This document shows, piece by piece, positions 1-7,412 of a DNA stretch of 15,795 nt. Position 1 is the stretch's first letter. Each line of letters begins with the position of its first letter. A program made the position numbers and the translations under genes. Source of the DNA: Verrucomicrobiales bacterium. GTDB lineage: Bacteria > Verrucomicrobiota > Verrucomicrobiia > Verrucomicrobiales > DEV007. The notes under the pieces were generated by a model, which saw only the letters and a list, made by a program, of their open reading frames with translations, ran no database searches and was not told the DNA's origin. Location of the stretch: the NCBI GenBank assembly GCA_002705125.1, contig PAHQ01000108.1:7022-22816 (forward strand), read 5' to 3'.

Positions 1-231
1 CAAAATCGGGTATTCTTCCCAGACATTAAAGAATACACCGTAATTTCTCAAAGCGAAGAACACCTTGTCATAAAGACTCCATCATCTCATAAATATAAAA
101 TTGGAGATTCCGTTATAGGTTGGCCTCAACACATCTGCCCCACTGTAGCTTTACACCGACAAGCAAATTTGATCATTGAAAATAAAATTTCTATGAAAAG
201 CTGGCAAGTAAGTTCTAGAGATAGAATTTAA
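1..231 (+). CDS. D-threonine aldolase / D-serine dehydratase-like protein, C-terminal part
   Basis: Frame 1 is open from the first base to a TAA at 229-231, giving the last 76 residues of a protein whose start lies outside the window. The stretch around residues 46-52 reads PQHICPT. It matches the P-x-H-x-C-P-T signature of the C-terminal beta domain in fold-III PLP enzymes (D-threonine aldolase, eukaryotic-type D-serine dehydratase, related 'alanine racemase domain' proteins), where the His and Cys bind a divalent metal. An upstream SEEH and the ending W-x-V-x-S-R-D also fit this domain. These enzymes cleave or dehydrate D-beta-hydroxy amino acids using PLP. The PLP lysine would lie in the missing N-terminal part, so the exact substrate cannot be assigned. 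The gene converges on typA with an 11-nt gap. Confidence 0.75.
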   Translation, partial: QNRVFFPDIKEYTVISQSEEHLVIKTPSSHKYKIGDSVIGWPQHICPTVALHRQANLIIENKISMKSWQVSSRDRI

Positions 232-242
232 CGATCTATTGC

Positions 243-2066
243 CTATGTCGTTGCTTTCCTAGATTCTCTTTTCCGTTCGGTAGCCTTAAGAAGTCTTTTT
301 CTTAACCTAATATTATCTGGCGTCGCCTCAACGAGCTCATCTACTCCAATATACTCAATGGCTCTTTCAAGAGAAAACTTAACAGGTGGCGATAACTGGA
401 TTCCTTTACCGTCCCCAGTAGAACGGTGGTTCGTAAGATGCTTTTCTTTAGTTGGGTTCACTGGAAGATCATCAGCCCTTGGATTCTCTCCAACTATTTG
501 CCCCTCATACACATTCTCACCTGCTCCAATGAATAATTTACCTCGAGATTCAAGAGCATCTAATGAATAAGCCATTGAAAGCCCTGTCTCCATAGAGACT
601 AATGTTCCGCAACTTCTGCCAGCTATGTCACCAGCAACAGGTCCGTATTCTTTAAATAAGTGAGACATTATTCCATGACCACTCGTCATGTTAAGTAATT
701 CAAATTCGAATCCTATGAGCCCCCTTGTTGGTATCAAAGCCTCAATCATTGAACTTGATCCAACCGTATTCATGTTGACAATGTCACCCCTTCTTGCGGC
801 CAAAGCCTTCATTAAACCACTAACGTATTCCTCTGGCACCTCGACGTATAATGTCTCAAAAGGTTCAACGAGAACATCATTATCATTCCTTTTAGTTATA
901 ACCATAGGCCTTGAAACAAGAACTTCATATCCCTCTCTTCTCATTTCCTCAACCAAAACAGCTATCTGCATTGCTCCACGAGCTGCAACATTAAAGACAC
1001 CTGCAATGTCACTATCATTAACTTCAATAGAAATGTTCGTCTTCGTTTCTCTCATCAAACGATCTCTAATCTGACGAGAGGTCACGTACTTACCTTCTTT
1101 ACCAGCAAAAGGCGAATCATTGACGGAGAACTGCATTTGAACAGTTGGCGGATCAATTTCCACAAAATCAATGAGCTCAGATTCTTCATTAGCGCTCAAT
1201 GTTTCTCCAATATTAACATCCTCAAATCCCGAAACCCCTACAATGTTACCTGCCTCACCTACGGCCGAATCTTTGTAACCACTGACTCCACTATATTCAA
1301 AAACCTTTGTGATCTTAACTTCACTCTTCTCATCATTTGCTCCGATCCTCCAAATCTTGTCTCCTTTTTCTATCTTTCCTGCCAAAACTTTACCAATGGC
1401 AACCCTTCCAACATAATCATCCCAATCAATATTACTGACTAACATTTTAAATGGGCTATCTTCGAGAATTTCAGGACCGTCAATTTCCTTGACGATAGTT
1501 TTAAGAAGTGGAACTACACCATCTCTAGAATCCTCAAGATCAGAAACAAAATAACCATCCTTTGCGCTACCATATAGAAAAGGTGCCTCGAATTGTTTTT
1601 CATTAGCCTCAAGGTCAAGGAAAAGCTCAAGAGTCTTATCATGGACTCCTGATGGGTCAGCATGATCTCTATCCACTTTATTAACGACAACTATTGGAGA
1701 CAACCCTTGAGCTAAGGCTTTTCTAAGTACAAAACGAGTTTGAGCCTGAGGGCCCTCAGCAGCATCAACTATTAAAAGTACCCCATCAACCATCTTCATA
1801 ACTCTTTCCACTTCTCCCCCAAAGTCAGCATGACCAGGTGTATCAACAATATTAATTATATGATCTTCCCAATGAATAGCTGTATTTTTAGCCTTAATTG
1901 TAATACCTCTTTCCCTCTCTTGGTCCATTGAGTCCATGGCCCTCTCCTCTACGTCTTGATTATCTCTATAGACTCCACCTGCCTTAAGCAACAAGTCAAC
2001 AATAGTGGTCTTGCCGTGGTCAACGTGAGCAATAATGGCTATGTTGCGGATATTCTTTGCTCTCAT
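243..2066 (-). CDS. typA: Ribosome-associated translational GTPase TypA/BipA
   Basis: This 607-residue protein has the usual TypA length and layout. All five GTPase motifs are visible: G1 AHVDHGKTT (about 13-21), the switch-I region RERGITI (51-57), G3 DTPGH (75-79), G4 NKVD (129-132) and G5 SAKDG (167-171). EF-G-like domains II, III and V follow, then the TypA-specific C-terminal domain containing a GENPRADDLPVNP-type stretch. The protein is a cytosolic elongation-factor-like GTPase that binds the ribosome and is linked to stress and cold adaptation and 50S assembly. The ATG at 2064-2066 gives the standard MRAKNIRNIAIIAHVDHG-type N terminus. No Shine-Dalgarno sequence is seen upstream. It is transcribed alone, convergent with the gene to its left and divergent from the sulfatase gene across a 174-bp spacer. 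Nothing is truncated or missing. Confidence 0.97.
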   Translation of the reverse strand: MRAKNIRNIAIIAHVDHGKTTIVDLLLKAGGVYRDNQDVEERAMDSMDQERERGITIKAKNTAIHWEDHIINIVDTPGHADFGGEVERVMKMVDGVLLIVDAAEGPQAQTRFVLRKALAQGLSPIVVVNKVDRDHADPSGVHDKTLELFLDLEANEKQFEAPFLYGSAKDGYFVSDLEDSRDGVVPLLKTIVKEIDGPEILEDSPFKMLVSNIDWDDYVGRVAIGKVLAGKIEKGDKIWRIGANDEKSEVKITKVFEYSGVSGYKDSAVGEAGNIVGVSGFEDVNIGETLSANEESELIDFVEIDPPTVQMQFSVNDSPFAGKEGKYVTSRQIRDRLMRETKTNISIEVNDSDIAGVFNVAARGAMQIAVLVEEMRREGYEVLVSRPMVITKRNDNDVLVEPFETLYVEVPEEYVSGLMKALAARRGDIVNMNTVGSSSMIEALIPTRGLIGFEFELLNMTSGHGIMSHLFKEYGPVAGDIAGRSCGTLVSMETGLSMAYSLDALESRGKLFIGAGENVYEGQIVGENPRADDLPVNPTKEKHLTNHRSTGDGKGIQLSPPVKFSLERAIEYIGVDELVEATPDNIRLRKRLLKATERKRESRKATT

Positions 2067-2240
2067 ATATTAATTGTATGAATTATTGGGAGCGGCACTT
2101 TGCACTAAAGATTGATACAGTCAATGGTTACAATCGACATTCTTCAATTTGAAAGACTTCCCAAACATCATAAACAATCAGTTTTTTACTGACGGATTAG
2201 AATCCATCCATCATCTTTAACTCACTAGATTAATAACAAA

Positions 2241-4451
2241 ATGGGTATTAAAACGACATCATCTGTAATTATATTTTCAATTTTAACGTTGGCTGTTGAA
2301 GCCAAAAGGCCAAACATCCTCTTTATCTTTTCGGATGACCATGCTGAAGCAGCCATCTCTGCTTATGGAAGCCATTTGGCCAAGAGCGCACCTACACCAA
2401 ATCTGGACAGAATAGCCAATGAAGGTGCAATTTTCCACAATAGCTTCTGTGCAAATTCTATCTGCGGTCCATCCAGGGCATGCATCTTAACTGGACTACA
2501 TTCTCATAGTAATGGGTTTTTAGATAACAACAATTCAAGGTTTGACGGTTCTCAAACTACATTTCCTCAACTTATTCAAAAAGTAGGATATCAAACGGCA
2601 GTTATTGGAAAGTGGCATCTAGTCAGTAATCCTACCGGATTTAATTACTGGGAAATACTTCCAGGACAAGGGGCCTATTATAACCCTGACTTTATCCAAA
2701 TGGATAATAAAAGAAAAAGGTATGAAGGATACTGCACTGACATAATAACGGATAGAGCATTAGACTGGCTTAAAAACAAAAGAGAGAAAGACAAACCATT
2801 TGTTTTGATGTGCCAGCACAAGGCACCCCATCGTAATTGGTCCCCTGCTCCAAGGCACCTAACCCTATTTGACGATATCGAAATGCCGGAACCAAAGACT
2901 CTCTTTGATGACTATGGAGGAAATCGATCCAAAACTTTAAAGGAACATGAAATGGGGATTAAAGATCACATGTATTGGGGGCACGATATGAAATTTCACG
3001 GTAAAGATTCAAAATTTCCTGAACATTTTCTAAGCGGTATCATCAACCGACAATATGAAAGAATGAATGCAGGGCAGAAAAAAAAGTGGGACGCAGCATA
3101 TGGGCCAAAGAACACCAAACTTATAAATTCAATCGAATCAGGTAAGATGAAGGGGAGAGATATAACTCGGTGGAAATATCAAAGATACATCAAAGATTAT
3201 TTAAGATGTATTAAAGCAGTAGACGAGAATGTTGGCAGATTACTCAAATACTTGGATGCAAGTGGACTAGCAGAAAACACTATTGTTATTTACTCATCTG
3301 ACCAAGGTTTTTATCTAGGAGAGCATGGATGGTACGACAAACGTTGGATGTTTGAAGAATCCTTGGCCATGCCTTTTCTAGTCAGGTGGCCAGGAGTGAT
3401 CCCTAAAGGATCTGAGTCCAAGACACTGATACAAAACATTGATTATGCTCCAACTTTTCTTGAATTGGCTGGTGCTAAAATACCCAAAAACATACACGGT
3501 AGAAGTTTAGTATCTGCGTTTAAAGAACCATCTAAAGCACCTCAAGACTGGAGAAAAAGTATCTATTATGCCTATTACGGTGAAAGAACTCACCGCGTTG
3601 CAAAACATGATGGTATAAGGACACAAAAACATAAACTTATCCATTTTCCTGAAACAAAAGAATGGAACTTGTTTGACCTAGAGAAAGACCCAAGTGAAAT
3701 GACATCTGTGCACAGTAAGCCTGAGTATTTAAATATACTCACCTCATTAAAGAGCACATACAAAGAGAAGAAGAAAACATTTGCCGTTAACACAGCAACT
3801 GTACCAGTCCCTAGATGGGATCAAGAATGGTGGCGTAATAGGCATCGAGAAAAAGTAAAGTTAGCTAACAAAGGAAATTACGATCTACTTTTTCTGGGAG
3901 ATTCCATAACTCATGGGTGGGAAAATGCTGGCAAAGCAATCTTTAATAAATTCTATAATGAGAGGAAAACTCTGAACCTCGGGTTTTCTGGTGATAGAAC
4001 AGAACACGTACTATGGAGACTTTTGAATGGAGAGTTAGCTATTAACGTTAAACCAAAAGTAGCTACAATTATGATTGGGACCAATAATACAGGTCACTCA
4101 ATGCAAGACGCAGGCGAAACGTTTCTTGGGATAAAGGCCATTGTTGATCTACTTCAAGATAGGAGACCAGAAATGAAAATTCTTTTGTTAGGAGTTTTCC
4201 CTAGAGCCACTAACCCTGACCACCCACAAAGAGTAAGAAATAATGAAATCAATGCATTAGCTAAAACGTTAGCAGACTCAAAGAACATTCATTACTTGGA
4301 TGTTTCAAAAAGCTTCTTGAATGAAAAGGGTATTTTACCCAAATCTGTAATGCCTGATGCTTTACATCCAAACAAGCAAGGCTACGAATTATGGGCAAAA
4401 GCTATGGAAGACAAAATTTGCGAACTAGGAGGTTGGCAAAAAATTAAATAA
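2241..4451 (+). CDS. Secreted sulfatase fused to an SGNH/GDSL hydrolase
   Basis: The 736-residue product has a Sec-type signal peptide (about 1-21) and two complete enzyme modules. Module 1 (about 23-510) is a type I sulfatase. It shows metal ligands D32-D33, the formylglycine site C75-G-P-S-R79, K124 and H126 in GKWH, H193 and H197, and the second metal site D354-Q355 with H362 and K367. The segments around 360-385 and 440-490 recall N-acetylglucosamine-6-sulfatase/mucin-desulfating types, so a sulfated glycan substrate is inferred. Module 2 (about 521-736) is an SGNH esterase of the PAF-acetylhydrolase-like type. It shows G-D-S555, G584 in SGDRTEHVLWR, G-T-N-N616 and the D706-A-L-H709 dyad. 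It even keeps the WW-x-x-RH-type lead-in typical of stand-alone family members. Combined desulfation and deacylation of one polysaccharide is an inference. The Cys site needs a formylglycine-generating enzyme or anSME, which is not encoded here. No Shine-Dalgarno is seen. The stop lies 8 nt from the convergent dioxygenase gene. Confidence 0.93.
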   Translation: MGIKTTSSVIIFSILTLAVEAKRPNILFIFSDDHAEAAISAYGSHLAKSAPTPNLDRIANEGAIFHNSFCANSICGPSRACILTGLHSHSNGFLDNNNSRFDGSQTTFPQLIQKVGYQTAVIGKWHLVSNPTGFNYWEILPGQGAYYNPDFIQMDNKRKRYEGYCTDIITDRALDWLKNKREKDKPFVLMCQHKAPHRNWSPAPRHLTLFDDIEMPEPKTLFDDYGGNRSKTLKEHEMGIKDHMYWGHDMKFHGKDSKFPEHFLSGIINRQYERMNAGQKKKWDAAYGPKNTKLINSIESGKMKGRDITRWKYQRYIKDYLRCIKAVDENVGRLLKYLDASGLAENTIVIYSSDQGFYLGEHGWYDKRWMFEESLAMPFLVRWPGVIPKGSESKTLIQNIDYAPTFLELAGAKIPKNIHGRSLVSAFKEPSKAPQDWRKSIYYAYYGERTHRVAKHDGIRTQKHKLIHFPETKEWNLFDLEKDPSEMTSVHSKPEYLNILTSLKSTYKEKKKTFAVNTATVPVPRWDQEWWRNRHREKVKLANKGNYDLLFLGDSITHGWENAGKAIFNKFYNERKTLNLGFSGDRTEHVLWRLLNGELAINVKPKVATIMIGTNNTGHSMQDAGETFLGIKAIVDLLQDRRPEMKILLLGVFPRATNPDHPQRVRNNEINALAKTLADSKNIHYLDVSKSFLNEKGILPKSVMPDALHPNKQGYELWAKAMEDKICELGGWQKIK

Positions 4452-4459
4452 CAAGAAAA

Positions 4460-5131
4460 TCAACCTTCCGGAGTCATGCCAATGATAATATCCCAAACGG
4501 CATTGAGCTCATTAGCTTTAGATTCCTTAATCGGAGCAAAGTCAACAGTCGTCAACTTCTGACCGACTTTACTTAAACGTTTATAAATAAAATCTTTATC
4601 ATTTCTTTTATCACCCTTCACATAGCATTGCGACGTTAGCATTCTTTTATTATTTAAAGTAACAGCGACATGTATATGAGGTGCACGGCCTGGATAAGTG
4701 ACTGGCTTAACTGTACGAAAATAATATCTACCCTTCGAATCTGTCAAAAATCTGCCATAACCCTGAAAATTTTCATCTCTTCCAGGCCGGTCATCTTTAG
4801 TGTGTAAATATACTCCTTTTGCTCCAACTTGCCAGATTTCCACCAATGCATTTTTAACAAGTTCACCCTTCACATTCTTAACAGTGCCAGAGAGATGTGA
4901 AACCTCACCAACAGCTGGAGTAATTGAATCACCAATGACTAAAAGATCATTATCCGTATCAAGGGGCATTTCATCAGGGTAAAAAGGCCCCTCGGTTTGC
5001 CTAGGAGTTGAATTGGTTAAAACGTCAGCAAAAAGGCCAGGAGTCAAAAATGCGCTGGCACCAAGACCAATTCCTAAGAGCGCTTTTCTTCTGTCCCAAT
5101 AACTAAGTTGTAGCGGATAGTTATCATTCAT
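4460..5131 (-). CDS. Tat-signal intradiol ring-cleavage dioxygenase family protein
   Basis: The 223-residue protein resembles the protocatechuate 3,4-dioxygenase / catechol 1,2-dioxygenase (intradiol) family. The non-heme Fe(III) ligand set is recognisable: Y108 (GVYLH), Y146 (TYPGR) and H152/H154 (PHIHV). A QTEGPFYP segment (about 45-52) is the usual family entry motif, and GRYYFRTVKP leads into the ligand strand. Residues 13-19 (DRRKALL) followed by a Gly/Ala-rich hydrophobic stretch form a plausible twin-arginine signal, so export of the folded iron protein is likely. Classical catabolic enzymes of this fold cleave catechols in the cytoplasm. Exported single-gene relatives are common in environmental bacteria, but their substrates are mostly unknown. 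No partner alpha subunit or beta-ketoadipate genes lie nearby, so a named pathway is not justified. The ATG has no Shine-Dalgarno, and the gene diverges from the lipoprotein gene. Confidence 0.88.
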   Translation of the reverse strand: MNDNYPLQLSYWDRRKALLGIGLGASAFLTPGLFADVLTNSTPRQTEGPFYPDEMPLDTDNDLLVIGDSITPAVGEVSHLSGTVKNVKGELVKNALVEIWQVGAKGVYLHTKDDRPGRDENFQGYGRFLTDSKGRYYFRTVKPVTYPGRAPHIHVAVTLNNKRMLTSQCYVKGDKRNDKDFIYKRLSKVGQKLTTVDFAPIKESKANELNAVWDIIIGMTPEG

Positions 5132-5260
5132 AATGTAGCTTTAAACTTATGGCCGAATAGAAGAAATGAAATAAAATTCATAAACAAAATACTTTGAACT
5201 ATATTTGGTGTTGCAATTTCTATAAGTTGTTAAGATACTGATCATACTAACAAAATTACA

Positions 5261-5866
5261 ATGAACAAATTTGGATCACTCATATTAGGTATTTTAATTA
5301 TCTCTTTTGCGTCATGCGCTACTACAAAAAGACCTTACCCTTCAGCTTATTACCAATGTGAAAAGACTGGTGAAATTTTTGCAATTTCAAAATCAATCGA
5401 TGAGAATAATCTCGTATGCCCAGACAAGACCTGTGGAGCAAAACTCATAAAGGTTGCCTCATACAAGAGATATGGCTCAGGGTTGAACACACGATACGGC
5501 TATAACGATCCTTGGGAAGTTGGTTATTCTGGACCTTACGTTGGCAGTAGAAGTTATTTAGGATTTGGCTTTCATCGCGGCGGCCTACATCACCACCACC
5601 ACCACAATAAACATGATGGAGGACGGCCTAATTCAAAACCAAAAGATTCAGACAGAACTTTCTCAAAAAACATTCCAAATTCTAGCAACGGTTCATCTAC
5701 GCCTTCTCGACCTCCGTCCCCCAGCCCAACACCAAGTAATTCAAATAGCTCAAGAAGCTTCTCAAAAAATATACCAAGTAGCAGGCCAAGCAGTTCCAGT
5801 AGTCAAAGTAGCTCTAAGAGCTTCTCAAAAAATATACCAAGTAAGAAGTCTAACTTACTTGTCTAA
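5261..5866 (+). CDS. Putative lipoprotein with His6 tract and FSKNIP repeats
   Basis: I do not recognise the family. The 201-residue product starts with a short basic N region and a hydrophobic stretch ending in SFASC19. This is a plausible but atypical lipobox, because Phe sits at -3. Three further cysteines (C33, C53, C58, the last two as CPDKTC followed by G) resemble a degenerate zinc ribbon. A Gly/Tyr-rich segment (about 70-105) leads to six consecutive histidines (110-115) with another at 118. From about residue 120 the protein is Ser/Pro/Asn-rich and probably disordered. It contains three copies of [RK]-[ST]-F-S-K-N-I-P. Envelope anchoring and metal binding are inferences from composition. 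Codon use looks like that of the neighbours. No Shine-Dalgarno is seen. The 129-bp upstream spacer is shared with the divergent dioxygenase gene, and the 3' end converges on panD. Confidence 0.8.
   Translation: MNKFGSLILGILIISFASCATTKRPYPSAYYQCEKTGEIFAISKSIDENNLVCPDKTCGAKLIKVASYKRYGSGLNTRYGYNDPWEVGYSGPYVGSRSYLGFGFHRGGLHHHHHHNKHDGGRPNSKPKDSDRTFSKNIPNSSNGSSTPSRPPSPSPTPSNSNSSRSFSKNIPSSRPSSSSSQSSSKSFSKNIPSKKSNLLV
5654..5843 (+). repeat. Three in-gene copies of an FSKNIP-encoding repeat
   Basis: Copies at 5654-5677, 5753-5776 and 5816-5839 encode RTFSKNIP, RSFSKNIP and KSFSKNIP. The second and third copies are identical over 25 nt (5756-5780 and 5819-5843) and lie exactly 63 nt (21 codons) apart, as a recent tandem duplication would leave them. 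The first copy has diverged at synonymous positions, yet its peptide is conserved. That suggests selection on the peptide and not only DNA slippage. Confidence 0.85.
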
Positions 5867-5907
5867 GATAAATTTGTGAACCTCCCGATAGGTAAAATTA
5901 ATTTTAG

Positions 5908-6255
5908 CTAGCTTTCAATTAGCTCCTCTATTTTATTATCGGAGTTAACTATAACTGTCTTTGACCTAACAGGCTTATCCGTAATTTCAAAGCCTATTAT
6001 TATTACAATTTCTCCTTTTTTAATTAATTTTGCTGCAGCACCATTTAAGCAAATCACTCCCGATCCAGAGTCTCCCTTAAGAGTGTACGTTTCTAGCCTC
6101 TGACCAGTATCTACACTAGCTACTAGAACTTTCTCTCCTGGCCAAAGTCCAACAGATTCCATAAGTTCTTGATCTATAGTAATGCTACCAACGTAATCAG
6201 GGTTCGCTTCAGTAACGGTGGCTCTGTGAATTTTAGATCTGAGGACCTGACGCAT
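5908..6255 (-). CDS. panD: Aspartate 1-decarboxylase precursor (pyruvoyl enzyme)
   Basis: This cytosolic enzyme decarboxylates L-aspartate to beta-alanine, the precursor of pantothenate and coenzyme A. At 115 residues it is slightly shorter than the common 117-130. The diagnostic self-cleavage site G23-S24 lies in YVGSITID; Ser24 would become the pyruvoyl group. The N-terminal RSKIHRATVTEA matches family members with the catalytic Lys (K8), GQRLETYTL carries the conserved Tyr (Y57), and GSGVICLNGAAA is the family's core loop. The ATG gives the standard short N terminus. A TATAAT hexamer lies only about 14 nt upstream of the ATG inside an inverted repeat, so the transcript may have a very short leader. 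panD follows the WD40 gene after 80 nt. No panB, panC or other pantothenate gene is in the window. Confidence 0.96.
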   Translation of the reverse strand: MRQVLRSKIHRATVTEANPDYVGSITIDQELMESVGLWPGEKVLVASVDTGQRLETYTLKGDSGSGVICLNGAAAKLIKKGEIVIIIGFEITDKPVRSKTVIVNSDNKIEELIES

Positions 6256-6259
6256 GAAA

Positions 6260-6306
6260 TTGAAGTAGATTATATTAAATGGGTGCCGAAACTAAACCCA
6301 CTTCAA
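6260..6306 (-). promoter_or_regulatory. Inverted repeat with TATAAT box upstream of panD
   Basis: Perfect 7-nt arms lie at 6260-6266 (TTGAAGT) and 6300-6306 (ACTTCAA). They are continued by GGGT (6281-6284) and ACCC (6296-6299), so read as RNA they could form an 11-bp stem with one 14-nt bulge. The bulge holds a perfect TATAAT (minus strand, 6269-6274). No good -35 hexamer is found at 16-18 nt. It could be a promoter with an operator, or an RNA hairpin in read-through transcript from the WD40 gene. The assignment is tentative. Confidence 0.35.
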
Positions 6307-6335
6307 AAGAAATCAAGGCGGACTGATGTACTACT

Positions 6336-7412
6336 TTAAGATTCCTCACTAATCGATACCTCATATTCTAGGACTCTCCCCCATGAACCAGATCCCTCTT
6401 TAATCTTTTTACTCTGGCTCTTGCCTCCCGCGATATATAGTCTAGTACCATCCTTATTAAAAATAGCGTCACTACAACGCATACCAGAATCCTGTGAACA
6501 AAGAATTTCACCTTTATTGGCATCAAATAGAGCTGTATTCCAATTACCTTTAAACATTCTTCCAGCCATCAAAAAGAATTTTTTAGAAGGGTGAAACTTT
6601 ATGACTTCCATTAAACCTTGACCAATTTCAGAATCTAAAGCGCTAGATAGTAATTTAGGATCATCTTCTATTGGCTTCCAAGAATATTTTTCCCATAGTT
6701 GTTTACCATTACCTGCGGCGGGATCTCTAGTCGATCCCATTCCTGCAATATAAATTGAGGAATCATCAGGAGAAAATTCAATAGAAAAAATACCCCCAGT
6801 ATAATAATGACCTTTAATTATTCCCCATCCAGTAAAATTATCAGTACGCCACTTTGAAACCATTTCACCATTAGTTAAATCCCAAACCCTAACCTCACCC
6901 ATTAGATTGCCAGCTGCCAAGTATCGACTATCGTTACTAAAAGCAATGGATTGGACTGGCGGCGTATGCTCAAACGAATAAAGTGGCTCTCCTGAAACAG
7001 CATCATATACTTTAACAGACGGTTCTTTTTCTTTGGCCGGTTCATATTTATAACCTCCAACTAAGTACTGCCCCGTCACTGAACCAAATTTTTTATTATC
7101 TGGAGAAGTTGCACTTTGCCAAGACCAAAAATCGTGCGCTTTTATCTGCCTTATATTTTCGTAGTTACTCATCCTTGACCACTTTATGATGCCGTCATAA
7201 TCAGATGAAATTATATTATCACCACAAATGCTTACCCCAGATGAAAAATTATCATGCTTAATAACCTCCTCTGGATTTTTATTATTTTTGCTAATAGCGA
7301 AAACTCCACCTTCAACACAAGAGGCATATATCGTTTGGTCATGAGTAAGAGCTAAAGAAAGACAATGAGATGGGAATTTGATCGCTCTTATTTTTTTAAT
7401 CTCAACTTTCAC
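6336..7412 (-). CDS. WD40 repeat protein of the PSCyt/DUF1501 module
   Basis: The 358-residue product contains several WD40-like blades. The clearest is at about 150-180, where SIAFSNDSRYLAAG is followed by GEVRVWDLTNGE; other blades show FSPDDSSIYIAG and FNKDGTRLYIAG. It should fold as a beta-propeller, a protein-interaction scaffold. The start is GTG (7410-7412) and overlaps the DUF1501 stop as GTGA. On the minus strand GGGGGTG sits 5 nt upstream of this GTG and pairs with the anti-Shine-Dalgarno sequence through one G-U wobble, which supports this start and translational coupling. No signal peptide is visible, although its two upstream partners are exported. Either the protein stays in the cytoplasm or it uses another route. 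WD40 proteins commonly accompany DUF1549/DUF1553 and DUF1501 genes in PVC bacteria, but the joint function is not known. Confidence 0.87.
   Translation of the reverse strand: MKVEIKKIRAIKFPSHCLSLALTHDQTIYASCVEGGVFAISKNNKNPEEVIKHDNFSSGVSICGDNIISSDYDGIIKWSRMSNYENIRQIKAHDFWSWQSATSPDNKKFGSVTGQYLVGGYKYEPAKEKEPSVKVYDAVSGEPLYSFEHTPPVQSIAFSNDSRYLAAGNLMGEVRVWDLTNGEMVSKWRTDNFTGWGIIKGHYYTGGIFSIEFSPDDSSIYIAGMGSTRDPAAGNGKQLWEKYSWKPIEDDPKLLSSALDSEIGQGLMEVIKFHPSKKFFLMAGRMFKGNWNTALFDANKGEILCSQDSGMRCSDAIFNKDGTRLYIAGGKSQSKKIKEGSGSWGRVLEYEVSISEES

Noticed and set aside
688..1074. Plus-strand open frame of 128 codons inside typA
   Set aside because: It is the antisense shadow of a fully conserved housekeeping gene and its translation resembles no family.
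2185..2196. Small hairpin CAGT-TTTTTT-ACTG in the typA/sulfatase spacer
   Set aside because: The stem is only 4-5 bp and there is no matching promoter or known motif, so it is compatible with chance.
5194..5236. TTGAAC, TTGCAA, TATAAG and TAAGAT hexamers upstream of the lipoprotein gene
   Set aside because: The possible pairings have spacers of 14 or 20-21 nt, outside the usual range, so no promoter is called.
5565..5879. Second open frame of 104 codons overlapping the lipoprotein gene
   Set aside because: It is a frame-shifted reading of the repetitive, His- and Ser-rich region. The main frame has the signal peptide and the conserved repeat peptide, and the alternative starts within it.
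5893..5906. Perfect 14-nt palindrome TAAAATTAATTTTA between the convergent lipoprotein and panD genes
   Set aside because: It is made only of A and T and lacks a GC stem followed by a T-run, so it is not a convincing terminator; AT-only palindromes arise easily by chance in this composition.
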